Below, piece by piece: positions 46,239 to 57,805 of a stretch of DNA of 64,000 nt. The position numbers and the translations under genes were made by a program. Every line of letters begins with the position of its first letter. Position 1 is the first letter of the stretch. This DNA comes from Flaveria trinervia (lineage: Eukaryota > Streptophyta > Magnoliopsida > Asterales > Asteraceae): positions 60,187,376 through 60,251,375 of the forward strand of contig CM046442.1 of assembly GCA_025506515.1 (NCBI GenBank), given 5' to 3'. The notes under the pieces are model-generated. The model saw only the letters and a program-made list of their open reading frames with translations. It did no database searches and had not been told where the DNA came from.

Positions 46239-47147
46239 TGTTAGACCAAAAGAACCAATGAGCCAAGATCAGAAAACCTCTAAGTCCCACATGGTATCAC
46301 AACAACTGCTGAAAGCCTCATCAGCAGTTTGACAAGTGCTGAAGACTTCAACAGCTGAAGATCAAGTGCTGAAGACTTCAACAGTGAAGAACTAAAGTGC
46401 TGAAGTACAACAGCTGAAGAACACAAGTGCAGAAGCTGAAAGGCCAAAGTACTAAAGTACAACAGCTGAAGAGTTTACAAGTGCTGAAGATCAGCAACTT
46501 ATGTACAAAGTCTGAAGACAAAGACTGAAGACATCAGCTGATTATATCTACTGAAGTCATCAGCTGATGAAACATCTGAAGGTCAAAGTCTGAAGATCAA
46601 GTACTGAAGCCTCAGTAGTTTGTCACAACTGCTGAAGAGTACTTCTTCAGTAGTTGTGATATCAGTAGTTTTATATTTCTAGTTTCAGTAGTTTATGTTT
46701 CAGTAGTTTTGTAAAACGACTGAAGAGCTTGTTCTTCAGTCGTTGTAGTTTCAGTAGTTTCTAATCAGTAGTTTATATTCTGTACTTAACACTCTGATAT
46801 GTTCTCAGTAGTTTGTGAACATTTCAGTAGTTTGTTAAGAGTTAGTTATTTTGTATTAGATCTGCCAGTTGTCACCTTCCGTGATAACAACAGTGATTGT
46901 TGCACTCTATATAAGGAGTGACAACCTATTGTAATAATGTGAATGACGGAATGATATGAATGATTTGATTAGAAATATTCTATATCTATAAACATTCTTG
47001 AATCAGAAATATATATTCTCTCATTATAAACGTATGTGCTCTTAATGCATACAAGTATCAATTACTTGCTACAATTTGTCTAATTCCTGTTCGTATTCCG
47101 CTGCTTTGAACTCTAATACATCAAACTTGTGATCGCTGATCATGTCA
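46239..47147 (+). repeat. P3 5' LTR
   Basis: 909 bp, TGTTAGACC (one change from TGTTGGACC) to CATGTCA. Dyads: AACGACTGAAGA (46715-46726) with TCTTCAGTCGTT (46733-46744), perfect; and ATGTTC (46799-46804) with GAACAT (46817-46822). A TATA palindrome lies at 46903-46920. R/U5 continues with a long AT-rich stretch. Confidence 0.93.
46903..46920 (+). promoter_or_regulatory. P3 5' LTR palindromic TATA region
   Basis: CACTCTATATAAGGAGTG: arms CACTC and GAGTG enclose TATATAA. The same element occurs at 45993-46010 (S1) and 58472-58489 (3' LTR). The arms differ from those of P1 and P2 but remain complementary. No ACGT box was seen upstream in this subfamily. Confidence 0.75.
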
Positions 47148-47149
47148 AA

Positions 47150-47165
47150 TGGTATCAGAGCGGTT
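47150..47165 (+). promoter_or_regulatory. P3 primer-binding site
   Basis: TGGTATCAGAGCGGTT, lacking one A compared with P1 and P2 (AGCAGG). It starts two bases after the LTR end. Confidence 0.9.
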
Positions 47166-47374
47166 AATCATTGATCGATCTAATAATGATCATTGAACTG
47201 CTATTCAAGATCTAGTTTGATTGAATTAGCTTTTTTTTTGCAAGAAACGGTTATAGAGATTGAATTTTCTGTATTTCTGGTCATTCATCCTGAGATCTTT
47301 TCTTGGTTTTCATTGAGTTTGTTGTGGTCTGTGTAAACTTTTAAAAGCTTGAATTAATTGTTTTTGAACTGAAA

Positions 47375-50190
47375 ATGACACTCCTCCAATGATCCTCACA
47401 ATACTGGTTCCTCAACCAAGCCACCAATGCTGGTTAGGAATGAGTATAACATATGGCAACGACGAATGCTCCATCACCTGTATGTTAACAGCGCAGGTTG
47501 TTGGACATCAGTGGTACATGGTCCACACAAGCCATGGTGAATAACCCGGAAACCAATCAAATGGTTCCGAAGAGAGGGAGGCAATACTCAGATGAGGATA
47601 AGAAGTTGCTTGAAATTGATGCAAAAGCCCATGGAATTCTGGCCATGGCATTGCCAAATGAAATCTATTCTGGGCTAATGCATCATGAAACTGCCCATGA
47701 CCTTTGGAATGCCTTGAAAGAACAATTTGGAGGAACAGATGAGGTCTTGGCAAATAATAGAGAAATCCTTGCCCAACAATATGAGACATTTTCTCATAGA
47801 AAGGGTGAGACATCACTCAACAATATGAGCGGTTCTCTTGTTTGATCTCTGAATTAAAAATGGTCAAACTTGAGTACCAATATCTAGATGAATAACAGAT
47901 TCTCAGATCACTGCCTGAGAGATGGGACACATATACTATTGTCCTACGCTCCAGTTCAAGTTTGGACAAACTATCTCTCACCCAACTCCATGGGAAACTG
48001 CTCACGTTTGAGAGAGAGATAGAACAGAAGAGAAAGTTGTCTTCATCTGGAAAGCTCACTGAAGACTTTGTACCAGGCAACACTGCCTTGGTTGGTCATG
48101 ATCAGAATATGCTTCATCTGAATGCCAGTATGATGAGCATATTAACTTCTCTTCAAGCACTTCTGATTCGGCATTTGTGAGTGTTGATGGTCAGTTTACT
48201 GGGGTAATATGACAATTTATGCTTCATATGGATGATCTCAAGGGGATTGCTGATGACGACTTAGAAGAGATGGATTTTGAGCCAAATGGCCCTGATAAAT
48301 ATCAGATCTCAGAAGTTCTATAGAGAACTGGAAGAAAATTCCCAGGACTCTCTGGCAAAACCAAAGTTGGTTTTGACAAGAGCAAGTTGAGGTGTCACAA
48401 ATGCCAAAGGCTTGGACACTTTGCAAGAGAGTGTAGATCAACTGGATCTAACTCCACTGCACCCTTTGTGACTTTTCCTGGCAATAGTCAACAACACAGA
48501 GGGCAAAATCCTGTCACTTCTAGTCATCATCCTCAACAACAATCTCCAACATATTTTGTTCCTCAGGGTCAAATGCCATATCCGTACCCTGTTATTACAT
48601 GCCACAGTCAAATCAAGTTCAAGTTCCATGGCACCACAACCTCATGCACTACCAGAACCTCAGCCATCCCAATCTCATCAACAAACTCAACCTCAACAAC
48701 ACAGCTTCTTCACCCAGGAGTTGTTGACTGGAGCAGTTACCAGATGACATGTCTGGTCATGACCAACTGTTCTCAGGTGCTGGTCAACATGGTGGTGACA
48801 GTCCTTTTGGGAATCTAGCTCTTATGGCTTTGGAGTCTGCTGATACTTCATTTTCTAATGCCTCTACACCTCAGGTATCACAGGTATCCTCTGAGGCAAA
48901 AGCCAAATTATGTTCTGAACCATGCATAGCAGCATTTGCTTCCATTAGAGAAGCAAATGTAGCTCTAATTAATAAGAACATTGAGCTAGAACAAATAATT
49001 TCCAAAAACAAAGCTGAGTTTGAGTCTGTGCTTAGATAAAAAATGATGAGATTTATAAACTGAATTCAAATAATTGATGATAAGGCTAGAGAAGAGGTAC
49101 TTCTAGAGAAGTACAAAGATCTCAAAGAAACCCTTGCAGTTACCAGGTAGAGTGTGATAGATGGGTACAATCATGCAAAGGTTTTGAAATGCTTCTTAGT
49201 AAGCAATCTGCTTCCAATGTGAAGTTTGGCATTGGTTACAATCACACTGCTCCACCTACAGATTTTACTCCAAGAGCAGAAGTAGAATCTGAGGGTGAGA
49301 GTGATAACCAATCCATCACATCATGTGATCTACCTTCTGATACATCACAATCAGAAGTAGCAGTCAGCATCAAGCCCTCTTTGAACCTATCAGCTGATGT
49401 TGATGGTTCAAATGCTGACACTCACATGATTAATGAGTTGATCAACTCAGGAGTTAATTCTGAAGGTCCTGAAAGGACTAGAGAGCAGGATTTAACACCT
49501 GAAGTTCAAACTTCAACTGCTGTCAGTACTGAAGAGAAGAAAACTGCCAGTAGAAAGAGTTTGAAGACTACTAAAGAGGCAGTCAAGAAAGCAAACAATG
49601 CTTCCAAAGCATTGAAGAACAAGTCTTCAGTTGCTTCACCCTCTTTAGTTGATGATCAACCTAAGATGAAGAAGAAACCATGTGAAGTATGTGGTTTGTT
49701 CATCATCTTACAGATGATTGTTGGTACAAAAGAGGTTCCAAACTCAAACTAAAAGAAGAAATTAAAGAGAAAATGGTAAAAATGAAAAATGAGTTTTGAG
49801 ACCACATTTGTATCAGCAACATCAAATCCTGTAACCCTTAAGTCCTCAAAGAAATCCAAAAGGAAGGGGTTAAACAGGTGACAGCTGAGAATGCTCAGAA
49901 GAAGAAGGTGCAACATAGGAACTTATCAAACTCCACTAGCAATGTGTCTGATGAGCTGAAAGCTTTATCAAAAATCAGACACAGCTGGTTATGATGGTTC
50001 AACATCTGTTGGGTAGAGTTAACCAACTAGATGCCCCTATGTTGAAACCACAGAAAAGGAGGTCCAAGCCAAAGGACTCCTCTTCTACACCATCTTCTTC
50101 CTCTCAGGCTGTTGTTTCAGATAAACCTGTTAGTTTACCATCTATTGATGGGACCAAGCCCAAAACCAAAAAGGTTTGGGTCTCTAAAAC
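47375..50190 (+). pseudogene. P3 gag with two CCHC knuckles, frameshifted
   Basis: ATG 47375 aligns with the P2 gag start, but a missing base shifts the frame at the third codon. In-frame pieces: 47498-47845 (ALPNEIYSGLMHHETAHDLW, FGGTDEVLANNREILAQQYE), 47962-48180 (LTQLHGKLLTFEREIEQKRK) and 48387 on with a complete knuckle CHKCQRLGHFAREC. Then 48749-49039 and 49189-49752 follow, an acidic region ending at knuckle 2 CEVCGLF, where one base is lost before NHLTDDC. The last part (49991-50190) is a basic linker with QHLLGRVNQLDAPMLKPQK. Each break is one or two bases compared with P1 or P2. Confidence 0.88.
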
Positions 50191-53100
50191 TAACTGATTG
50201 TTAATTATTGCAGGGTTCTTCAACATGCCAAAGTAGCATCTGGTATGTAGACAGTGGGGGATCTATGCACATGACTGGGAACAGCTCTCTTCTTCATGAC
50301 TACTCTCAAGGAAAGAAGGGATTTGTTTCTTTTGGCAATGATGCTAGGGGTTACATCATGGTAAGGGCTTGTCTCCAATGGAGAAATAAAATATGATGAT
50401 GTTAATCATGTGGAAAATCTCAAGTACAATCTCTTGAGTGTCAGTCAAATGTGTGATAAAGGCCATGTTGCTCTTTTCACCAGTCAAAACTGTAGGATTC
50501 TGTCATCCAAAGTTTGCACTTGATTGACAAGGTGTTGGATGATCACACTCTCCTGAGAGCCAACAGGACAGGAAGAGTGTATGCCTTAGATCTTCTAAGA
50601 AAATAGATCTCAAAGGCAATCCTTGCCTATTTTCCAAAGCCTCTTCTCAAGAATCTAAACTGTGGCAAGAAGGCTTGGTCATGTTAATCTCAAAAACATG
50701 AATCAGCTTACCCACAATAGTTTAGTCAGAGGCTTACCAATAAAGGAGTTCCACTGTGATGAAACCTGCACTGCTTGTTTAAAAGGAAAACAGCACAAAG
50801 TCTCATTCCCTCCTATTGAAGTGCCTAAGTCCACTGCTGCTTGCAATTACTGCATATGGATCTATTTGTCCTGTGAGAGTAATGAGCATGGCAAAGAAGA
50901 AATATTGTCTGGTAATTGTGGATGATTACTCCAGGTTTGTATGGACTTTCTTTCTACATTCAAAGGATGAGGCTGCTCAGAAGATTATTCACTTTGTGTT
51001 GTATATTGAGAAGCAGTATTCCCTTCCAGTCAAGTGTATTAGGAGTGACAATGGAACTGAATTCAGAAATCATACACTTGATGACTTCTATCTTTCAAAG
51101 GGAATCAAAAGGCAGTTAGCATTCCAAGGACTCCAGAACAAAATGGAGTAGTGGAGAGAAAGAACAGGACCCTCATTGAAGCTGCAAGGTCCATGCTGGC
51201 TGACTCTGGTTTGCCACTGACCTTTTGGGCTGAAGCTGTTAACACAGCTTGCTATGTGCAAAATAGAGTTTTAGTAAATCAGAGGTTGATGAAGACTCCA
51301 TATGAAGTTCTCCATCATTTGGCTCCTGATTTCATTTTTCAAAGTATTTGGGTGTCCCTGTTTTATTCTCAACACAAAGGATCAACTCCATAAATTGATC
51401 CTAAGGTGGATGCGGTAATTGTTGGTTTCATCTACTTGCAAGGCATACAGAGTCTTCAACTGCAGAACAAAGATGGTTGAAGAAACCCTACATGTTAAGT
51501 TCAATGAATCTCCAAAGGACAAGATTCCACAAAGCCCTGTGGAGTTATTTGATTTGGAACATACTGCAATATGTTCCTTATCAAACTCCTGCTGTTGCTC
51601 CTGTCAACAGTTCACCACCTGGTGGTACTGCTGATGATGATGATGATTGCAGTACTCACCTCTTCAGGTTTAGTGATCAGCTGCCTGATTCAGCTAGACC
51701 TGATGTTCCTGTAGCTCCAGTAGCACCATCCACAACAAATGCTGATGAGATTTCTTCGAATTCAACTTCCTTTGAATTACCATCCACTGATTGGTTTCAA
51801 GGAAATGATTCACCATCACCATCTGTTACGCTGACCCTGCTACAAACACTTGCACAGATCTCATTGTGTATCAAGATCTGAAGAATCACCCTATGTCTCA
51901 AATCATTGGTGATATCACTGCTGGAGTATCAACAAGAAGTCAATTGTCAAATTTCTGCTTCTATGCTCTCTTCATCAGTTAGCAAGAGCCAAAGAATTAT
52001 CACATTGCTTTAAAGGACAATGGATGGGTTGATGCCATGCAGCTTGAGCTTCTTCAGTTCAAGAAACAGCAAGTGTGGGAACTGGTTCCTCTACCTCCAG
52101 GTAAGTGTGCAATAGGCACTAAATGGGTGTTTAGGAACAAAACTGATGAAAATGGGCTTATTGTTAAGAACAAGGCCAGACTGGTTGTTCAGGGGTTTGC
52201 ACAAGAAGAAGGTATTGATTATGATGAAACCTTTGCCCCGTAGCCAGACTGGAAGCAATTCGATTGTTTTTAGCTTATGCTGCTTATCAAAACCTTAAAG
52301 TTTTTCAAATGGATGTCAAAAGTGCATTTTTGTATGAAAAATTAAAGAAGAGGTTTATGTATGTCAACCTCCAGGCTTTGAGGACAATAAACATCCTATT
52401 GGGTGTATAAGCTTGATAAGGTCTTTATGGGTTAAAACAAGCTCCTAGAGCCTGGTATGAGACATTATCAAACTTTCTTCTGGAAAATAATTTCACTAGA
52501 GGCTCCATAGATAAGACTTTATTCATTAAGAAAGCTGGGCAGCATAATCTACTTGTTCAAATTTATGTAGATGATATCATTTTGCATCCTCTGATCCAAA
52601 GTTGTGTGATGCCTTTACAAAGTTGATGCAACAGAAGTTTGAAATGAGTGCCATGGGAGAATTACAGTTCTTTCTGGGGTTGCAAATCAAACAAAAGGCT
52701 GATGGAATTTTCATTCATCAGTCCAAATACACAAAAGATCTTTTGCAAAAGTTTGATTTACAAAACTGTAAGCCGTTCTACCCCATGTGCAGCACCACAC
52801 AACTGGATACAGATCAGAAAGGTAAAGTGGTTGATGAAACACTTTACAGATGTATGACTGGGTCCTTGATGTATTTAACAACTTCTAGACCAGATATTAT
52901 GTTTGCTACATGTGTTTGTGCTAGATTTAGGCTGCACCTAAAGAGTCTCATCTGATTGCAGTCAAGAGGATCTTTAGATATCTGCAAGGCACTCCATCTC
53001 TAGGTTTATGGTATTCTACTGGACATTCTGGTAAATTAGTTGCTTTTTCTGACAGTGACTATGCAGGGTGTAAGTTGACCAGGAAATCAACTTCTGGTGG

Positions 53101-53499
53101 ATGTCAATTCCTAGGCAACTGCTTGATTCTTGGCAGAGCAAGAAACAGACATCAGTTGCTACATCAACTGCTGAAGCAGAGTACATTGCTGCTGCAAGTT
53201 GCACCTCTCAGGTACTCTGGCTTCAAAACCAACTTCTGGATTATGGCATTACAGAGACTAAGACTCCATTGTTAATGGATAGTGCTTCAGCTCTGGCATT
53301 GTCAAAAATCCAGTCCAGCACTCTAGGACCAAACATATAGAGATCAGACATCATTTGATAAGGGATTGTTTTGAAAAAGGTCTGATTGATCCTAAGTTTG
53401 TGCCTAGTGCTGATGAGCTTGCAGACATTTTTACTAAGCCTTTGGATAGTTCAACTTTCCAAAACCTGGTGTTAAGGTGGTATGCTGCAGCTAGAATAA
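50191..53499 (+). pseudogene. P3 pol: protease, integrase, RT, RNase H
   Basis: Protease: SSIWYVDSGGSMHMTGNSSL (50229-50288), with the DSG active site. Pre-integrase: LGHVNLKNMNQLTHNSLVRG and CTACLKGKQHK (50670-50800). Integrase: 50816-51393 with VDDYSRFVWTFF, RSDNGTEFRNHTLDDFYLS and MERKNRTLIEAARSMLADSG. Linker with a run of Asp (51640). RT: 52037-52243 (FAQEEGIDYDETFAP), LYEK..EVYVCQPPGFED, LNFLLENNFTRGSIDKTLF and YVDDI at about 52565, with a base lost just after it. 52602-52955 carries MSAMGELQFFLGLQIKQKAD. RNase H: STAEAEYIAAASCTSQVLWL (53160-53220), ending LE-stop at 53497. It is broken in at least six places. Confidence 0.92.
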
Positions 53500-54175
53500 G
53501 TGACAACTACTGATGATTTCAGTAGTAATTACTGGTGATCATTGGTACCGTCACATATAAGTACGATGAGCCTTTTACCCTCAGCAGTTTTTATAACTAC
53601 TGAAGGCTAAATGTCTCACAAGTACTGAAGTACTTCATCTGTTCTCAACTACTGATGTAGTTACAACTACTGATGCAGCTACAACTACTGCAATCAGTAA
53701 AAACAGATAAGTACTGATGTCCTATGAAACAACTGAAATCAGCCAAAAGGCTGATGAATGTGTTGAGGAAAGTATGAAACAGCTGAAAAGCTAAGAATTG
53801 ACGAAAACAGCTGAAGAGAACTTTCTCTTCAGTCGTTTCTACAACTGCTGTTTCATTCTAAACAACTGAAGCAAAACCATGCCTTCAGTAGTTTTATAAC
53901 TACTGATGACTAATACCAAGTCTTCAGTTGTTTACAACAGCTGATGACAAAACCACTGTCCTCAGTAGTTCATAACTACTGATGACAAACCCAAGTCCTC
54001 AGTTGTTTCAATCATCTGAGTCAAAACCACGGTCTTCAGTAGTTTTCTAACTTCTGATGCCTAACACCACGACTTCAGCTGTTTCAACGTCTGAAAGGAT
54101 AATACCATGTCAACGGTCGTTTAAAACTACTGATGACTAACACCACATCCTTCAGTCGTTTTATTACCCGTACCC
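53500..54175 (+). repeat. P3 pol-aORF spacer: cluster of ACTACTGA/TCAGTAGT motifs
   Basis: About 675 bp, non-coding, colinear with the P2 spacer. AACTACTGATG, TTCAGTAGTTTT, CAGCTGTTTCA and TTCAGTCGTTT alternate. It ends TTACCCGTACCC before the internal TATA. Confidence 0.8.
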
Positions 54176-54183
54176 TATAAATA
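54176..54183 (+). promoter_or_regulatory. Candidate internal TATA box for the P3 aORF
   Basis: TATAAATA (context TACCCTATAAATACCC), 76 bp upstream of the ATG at 54252, followed by a CTCTCC-rich leader. It matches P1 and P2 in sequence and position. Confidence 0.6.
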
Positions 54184-54251
54184 CCCTGACCTAATCCTCA
54201 ATGCTTCATCATCTTCAAACCTAACGTTCTCTCCAAAACTTCTCTCTCTCA

Positions 54252-57200
54252 ATGGCGTCCATGCAAATTAAACCGCGACACAACTGTGTTGCCTACCTTA
54301 ATAAATCGCCTGTCTGGGCTAAGTTCGATACTGCTATCGATCTTATGGTTCAGTCCCAATACAAACCGGCATTTCTTCTGAATCCCATACTACATGCCGA
54401 ATCCCTGCACCATTTTGGATGAACGTTACTATTACCACTGGGGAGAACAACACACCATCTCTCCAGTCGGTCATCAACAACAAAGAAGTAGTCATCACTC
54501 CTGCAATAATCCGCCAAATTCTTCATCTGAATGATGCTAGTTCTCCTGGGATATCCGAAGGGCACCACAGATCTATCCTTTGCCCAACATGGATATCAAG
54601 GCGATCTCAGTGCCTCCACTATCATGAAGAAACACTTTCCTGACGCTGAACGCCTAATTTTTCACATGGTGAATGTATGTTTGGCTCCTAAGACGTCGTC
54701 TTTGGATCAAATGTCGACAAAATGGCAGCAGGTAATGTATTCTATTCTTGAGCAACAACCGCTAAACTTTTCAGAAATAATATTTTCGGAGCTCAAGGAT
54801 ATGGCTCAAAAACTAACTGCCAACCATGGATGCTATATCCACGGTTCATAATGGCCATCATTACAACCAGCTTAATGCTGAGGGACTTGTTGGCTTGGGA
54901 GTCCCTGCTACGGCTGTTCTGCCGGAAGTATACTCCCGGCACAACTCTGACCAGACACTAAAAATGGCTGCCAAGCTGCGAAAACCCACGCAGCTGGAAC
55001 CCACAGCCACCACCCCAAATCAAAAGTCCCCACCAAACCCACCAAAAAGAAACCCAAAACGGCTACTCAGGGAATTGAGTCCCCTGAGGATGCCCCTGCA
55101 ACACAAACGCAGGATATATCCACTTGTCCAAACCCCCTAGTGGATACAATGACTCTTCCAGCCATAGCCGCTCAGGCTTCCTCTCAACAGGAGCCTGCAG
55201 CAACTACACAAGGGGTACCTACATATCTGGGATCTTCCTCACTTGAGGGGATTGCCATTGAAGAGCACCAACCTCCTAGGTGCACACTGCTTCTATCCCT
55301 TCACCCCAAACAACCGCCCCTCACAGCCCACTTTAATAGTTGCACAAGTGCTGACTCAACTGCACTCACCTCACCCCTCCCCTAGAAACCACTTACTACT
55401 GGGAACACCTCTACAATTGAGGGGGAGGAACACAGTGCACTTGAGAACCACAGCACAGGGGTTTACCACTTCTATCTCCTGGTGTAGACAAGGAGCTTAG
55501 AATATCTAGTGAGGCTGCCACCTCCTCTGACTCAGCACATGATCAGAATGAGGCTGGTAACATTGCTAAGACCTCACTAGAGGCAACAGCTGATGATGGA
55601 CACTGTCCTGAGGCTGGAAGTCCTCAATACTAAGCACAAGGGGCATATGCAACAACTGGTCTACACCCAGTGCATGTAAATCCTGCTCTAAGCAGGAGGT
55701 CAGATGATTTAGTTTCGGCTGATGATGACCTGGGCTTTTTCTATGATGTTCTTGCCCAGAACACAATCCTTGAAGAGAAAGTCAGTAGGCTGCAAAACCT
55801 ACTTGATCAACTCTCACAAGGAGAAAGACCATCTGCCTCTACCCACCCACAGATGGCACCTTCACTTGAAGGTTCCCCAAACACTGAGCCACTCCAAACT
55901 CAACCACCTGCCTCTACTTCAGGCCCTATTTCTCAGGCACAGAACCCTCCTGAGCAAATAGGTGTTGTACTTCAAAATTCCCTCCCTCTCATCACACCCA
56001 TAATCACTGATATTGTGACTAAAGCCATTGATGAGAGGCTTTCCTCAACTTTAAGCCTTGATTGATGCTGCTGTACAAAAGACTCTTTCTGCGGTACAAA
56101 CCCCTTCCTCCAATGCATCCAAAAAGGGGGAGAGTACTGCAGTGAAAGAAAAGAAGAGGAAAAGAACAGAGGAAAAGAAGGAAGAGAAGCAAGCCCAAGA
56201 GGAGGAGAAAGAAAAGCAACCTCTGCTCACTTACAAGCGAAAGAAAAGTGCTGATGATGATCATACTGCTGAAGACAAATCCTTGGAAGAGCTGGTAAAA
56301 GAAGCTGATACTACACACAGCCGATCCATGGATAAAATAATTGAACAACTCTTCAGGCAGGGGTTTGATACAGCCACATTGGATAGTGAGATCAGAAGGT
56401 TGGAAGTCCAAGAGATTCAGACCCGATGGGCTGGGTATGATGCTCTGAAAAAAGAGAGATTGGAAATAATGATACGCTTTATTGCAAAATATTTAGGAAG
56501 ATCGTTAATGGAGATTCGCGCTTGGACCAGGGTCAGTATTCTGGCTATAGCCACCAGAATCTGTCTGTCTGAGCAATTCAACAAAGGGATTATTGTGGAA
56601 GCCCTTGATGAGGCTGGGGCTGGTAAAAGGTTAGAGATGGCTAAACTCACAAAGGCGAAACTAACTACAAAGATGCTGGATCAACCTTCCTTTCCACCCA
56701 CTCAAACAGAGCCTATCCCTCAAATCTCCCAACCAATCTCTAAGCCAAAATCCAAACATCTCATTCTTCAAAACCAATTCCTTCACCAACCCAACCATCA
56801 TCCAGTGATGCACCTAGAAGGAGGAGAAGGGTGCTGAGGATGGAAGAAGAAGAAGAAGAGGAGGATGAAGATGATAGTCTGCCACTCTCTACTGTTCTAA
56901 AGCTACCAAAACCTCGAAGTCAACCCATGATCACACCTGACTCTCAAAGGGAAATGGTCAGAGTCAAGATAGAAGAAGAAGAACAGCAGAAATAGCACAA
57001 TGAGCAACTGTTGAAGATGGTTGACAAGGAATTTCCTCAGTCATCATCTATTCAAGCCATGAAAAGGCATGCTCAAAGGCTGTACACTCTCAGGCACACT
57101 TTTTAGTATCAGAAGGAGAGAGTGAGAGTATGGCCAGACCCCAAGGTGAGTTCTAGAATCCATAAAAGAACTATTCCACATAGATACAATGGCCAGGTAC

Positions 57201-57591
57201 GAAAAACAATAGATTCTACCATCATGTTGGCCATTGTAGTCTCACCTTGGGAAATCATTGATGAATTCAAGAAAGCTCACCAAGCAAAGAAGACCCCTCA
57301 AGCTTTACTAGAAAGCAGATGATTAAGAAGGGGTTGTTATATAAAAAGCTTGAAGACATCCAGAAGAATGAGCTCCAGTTACTCCTTGAAGGCAACCATC
57401 CTGATGAATTTGTATATAGGGAGGTAACTACGGTGGAGCTAAAATATGGCAGGACCATGAAGTACTTATCAGAGTACTATGGTCCAGAGTTCTTCTTCGA
57501 TGGAGGAGTAGAAGAACTCTCTCATGAGGAACAAGTTGTTCTCCTTGAGGCCTATGTTCGAGAGTCATACAGACTCATTATGGGGAAGTAA
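54252..57591 (+). pseudogene. P3 aORF (env-position ORF), least damaged copy
   Basis: Start MASMQIKPRHNCVAYLNKSP with FLLNPILHAESLHHFW. Then come TPAIIRQILHLNDASS, YPKGTTDLSFAQHGY and ERLIFHMVNVCLAP (54531-54851). GLVGLGVPATAVLPEVYS follows, then a Pro/Lys-rich part and a Ser/Thr-rich acidic middle to 55670. A coiled-coil-like stretch AQNTILEEKVSRLQNLLDQL (55751-55810) leads to the long frame 56058-56837. That frame has Lys/Glu-rich sequence, DSEIRRLEVQEIQTRWAGYD, MIRFIAKYLGRSLMEIRAW and AIATRICLSEQFNKGIIVEA. The C-terminal part has RVWPDPKVSSRIHKRTIPHR (57122 on), then QLLLEGNHPDEFVYRE and YRLIMGK-stop. Total about 1113 codons. No signal peptide or membrane helix is obvious. The family and function are unknown to me. 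Confidence 0.84.
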
Positions 57592-57795
57592 ATCTCATGA
57601 TGGGATAACAACTCTGTGTCCAGTTCCCCAAAACAGAGTTCCCATTCATACCCTGCCAACAAATATCTGAGATTTCTTCCCAGGCCGGAGCTTACATGGG
57701 TCATCTTCTCTACTGATCAAGAAGGAAAAAGACCAACACTTTGCCAACAATAAGTGGGATAATGAATAATTTAGAGGTTTTGGCTGCATTGGTTC
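57592..57795 (+). other. P3 3' untranslated region
   Basis: About 204 bp between the aORF stop and the polypurine tract, nearly the same as 27956-28161 in P2. No ORF. Confidence 0.7.
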
Positions 57796-57803
57796 AGGGG
57801 GAG
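57796..57803 (+). promoter_or_regulatory. P3 polypurine tract
   Basis: AGGGGGAG, then TT and the LTR start at 57806. Same context as P1 and P2. Confidence 0.88.
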
Positions 57804-57805
57804 TT

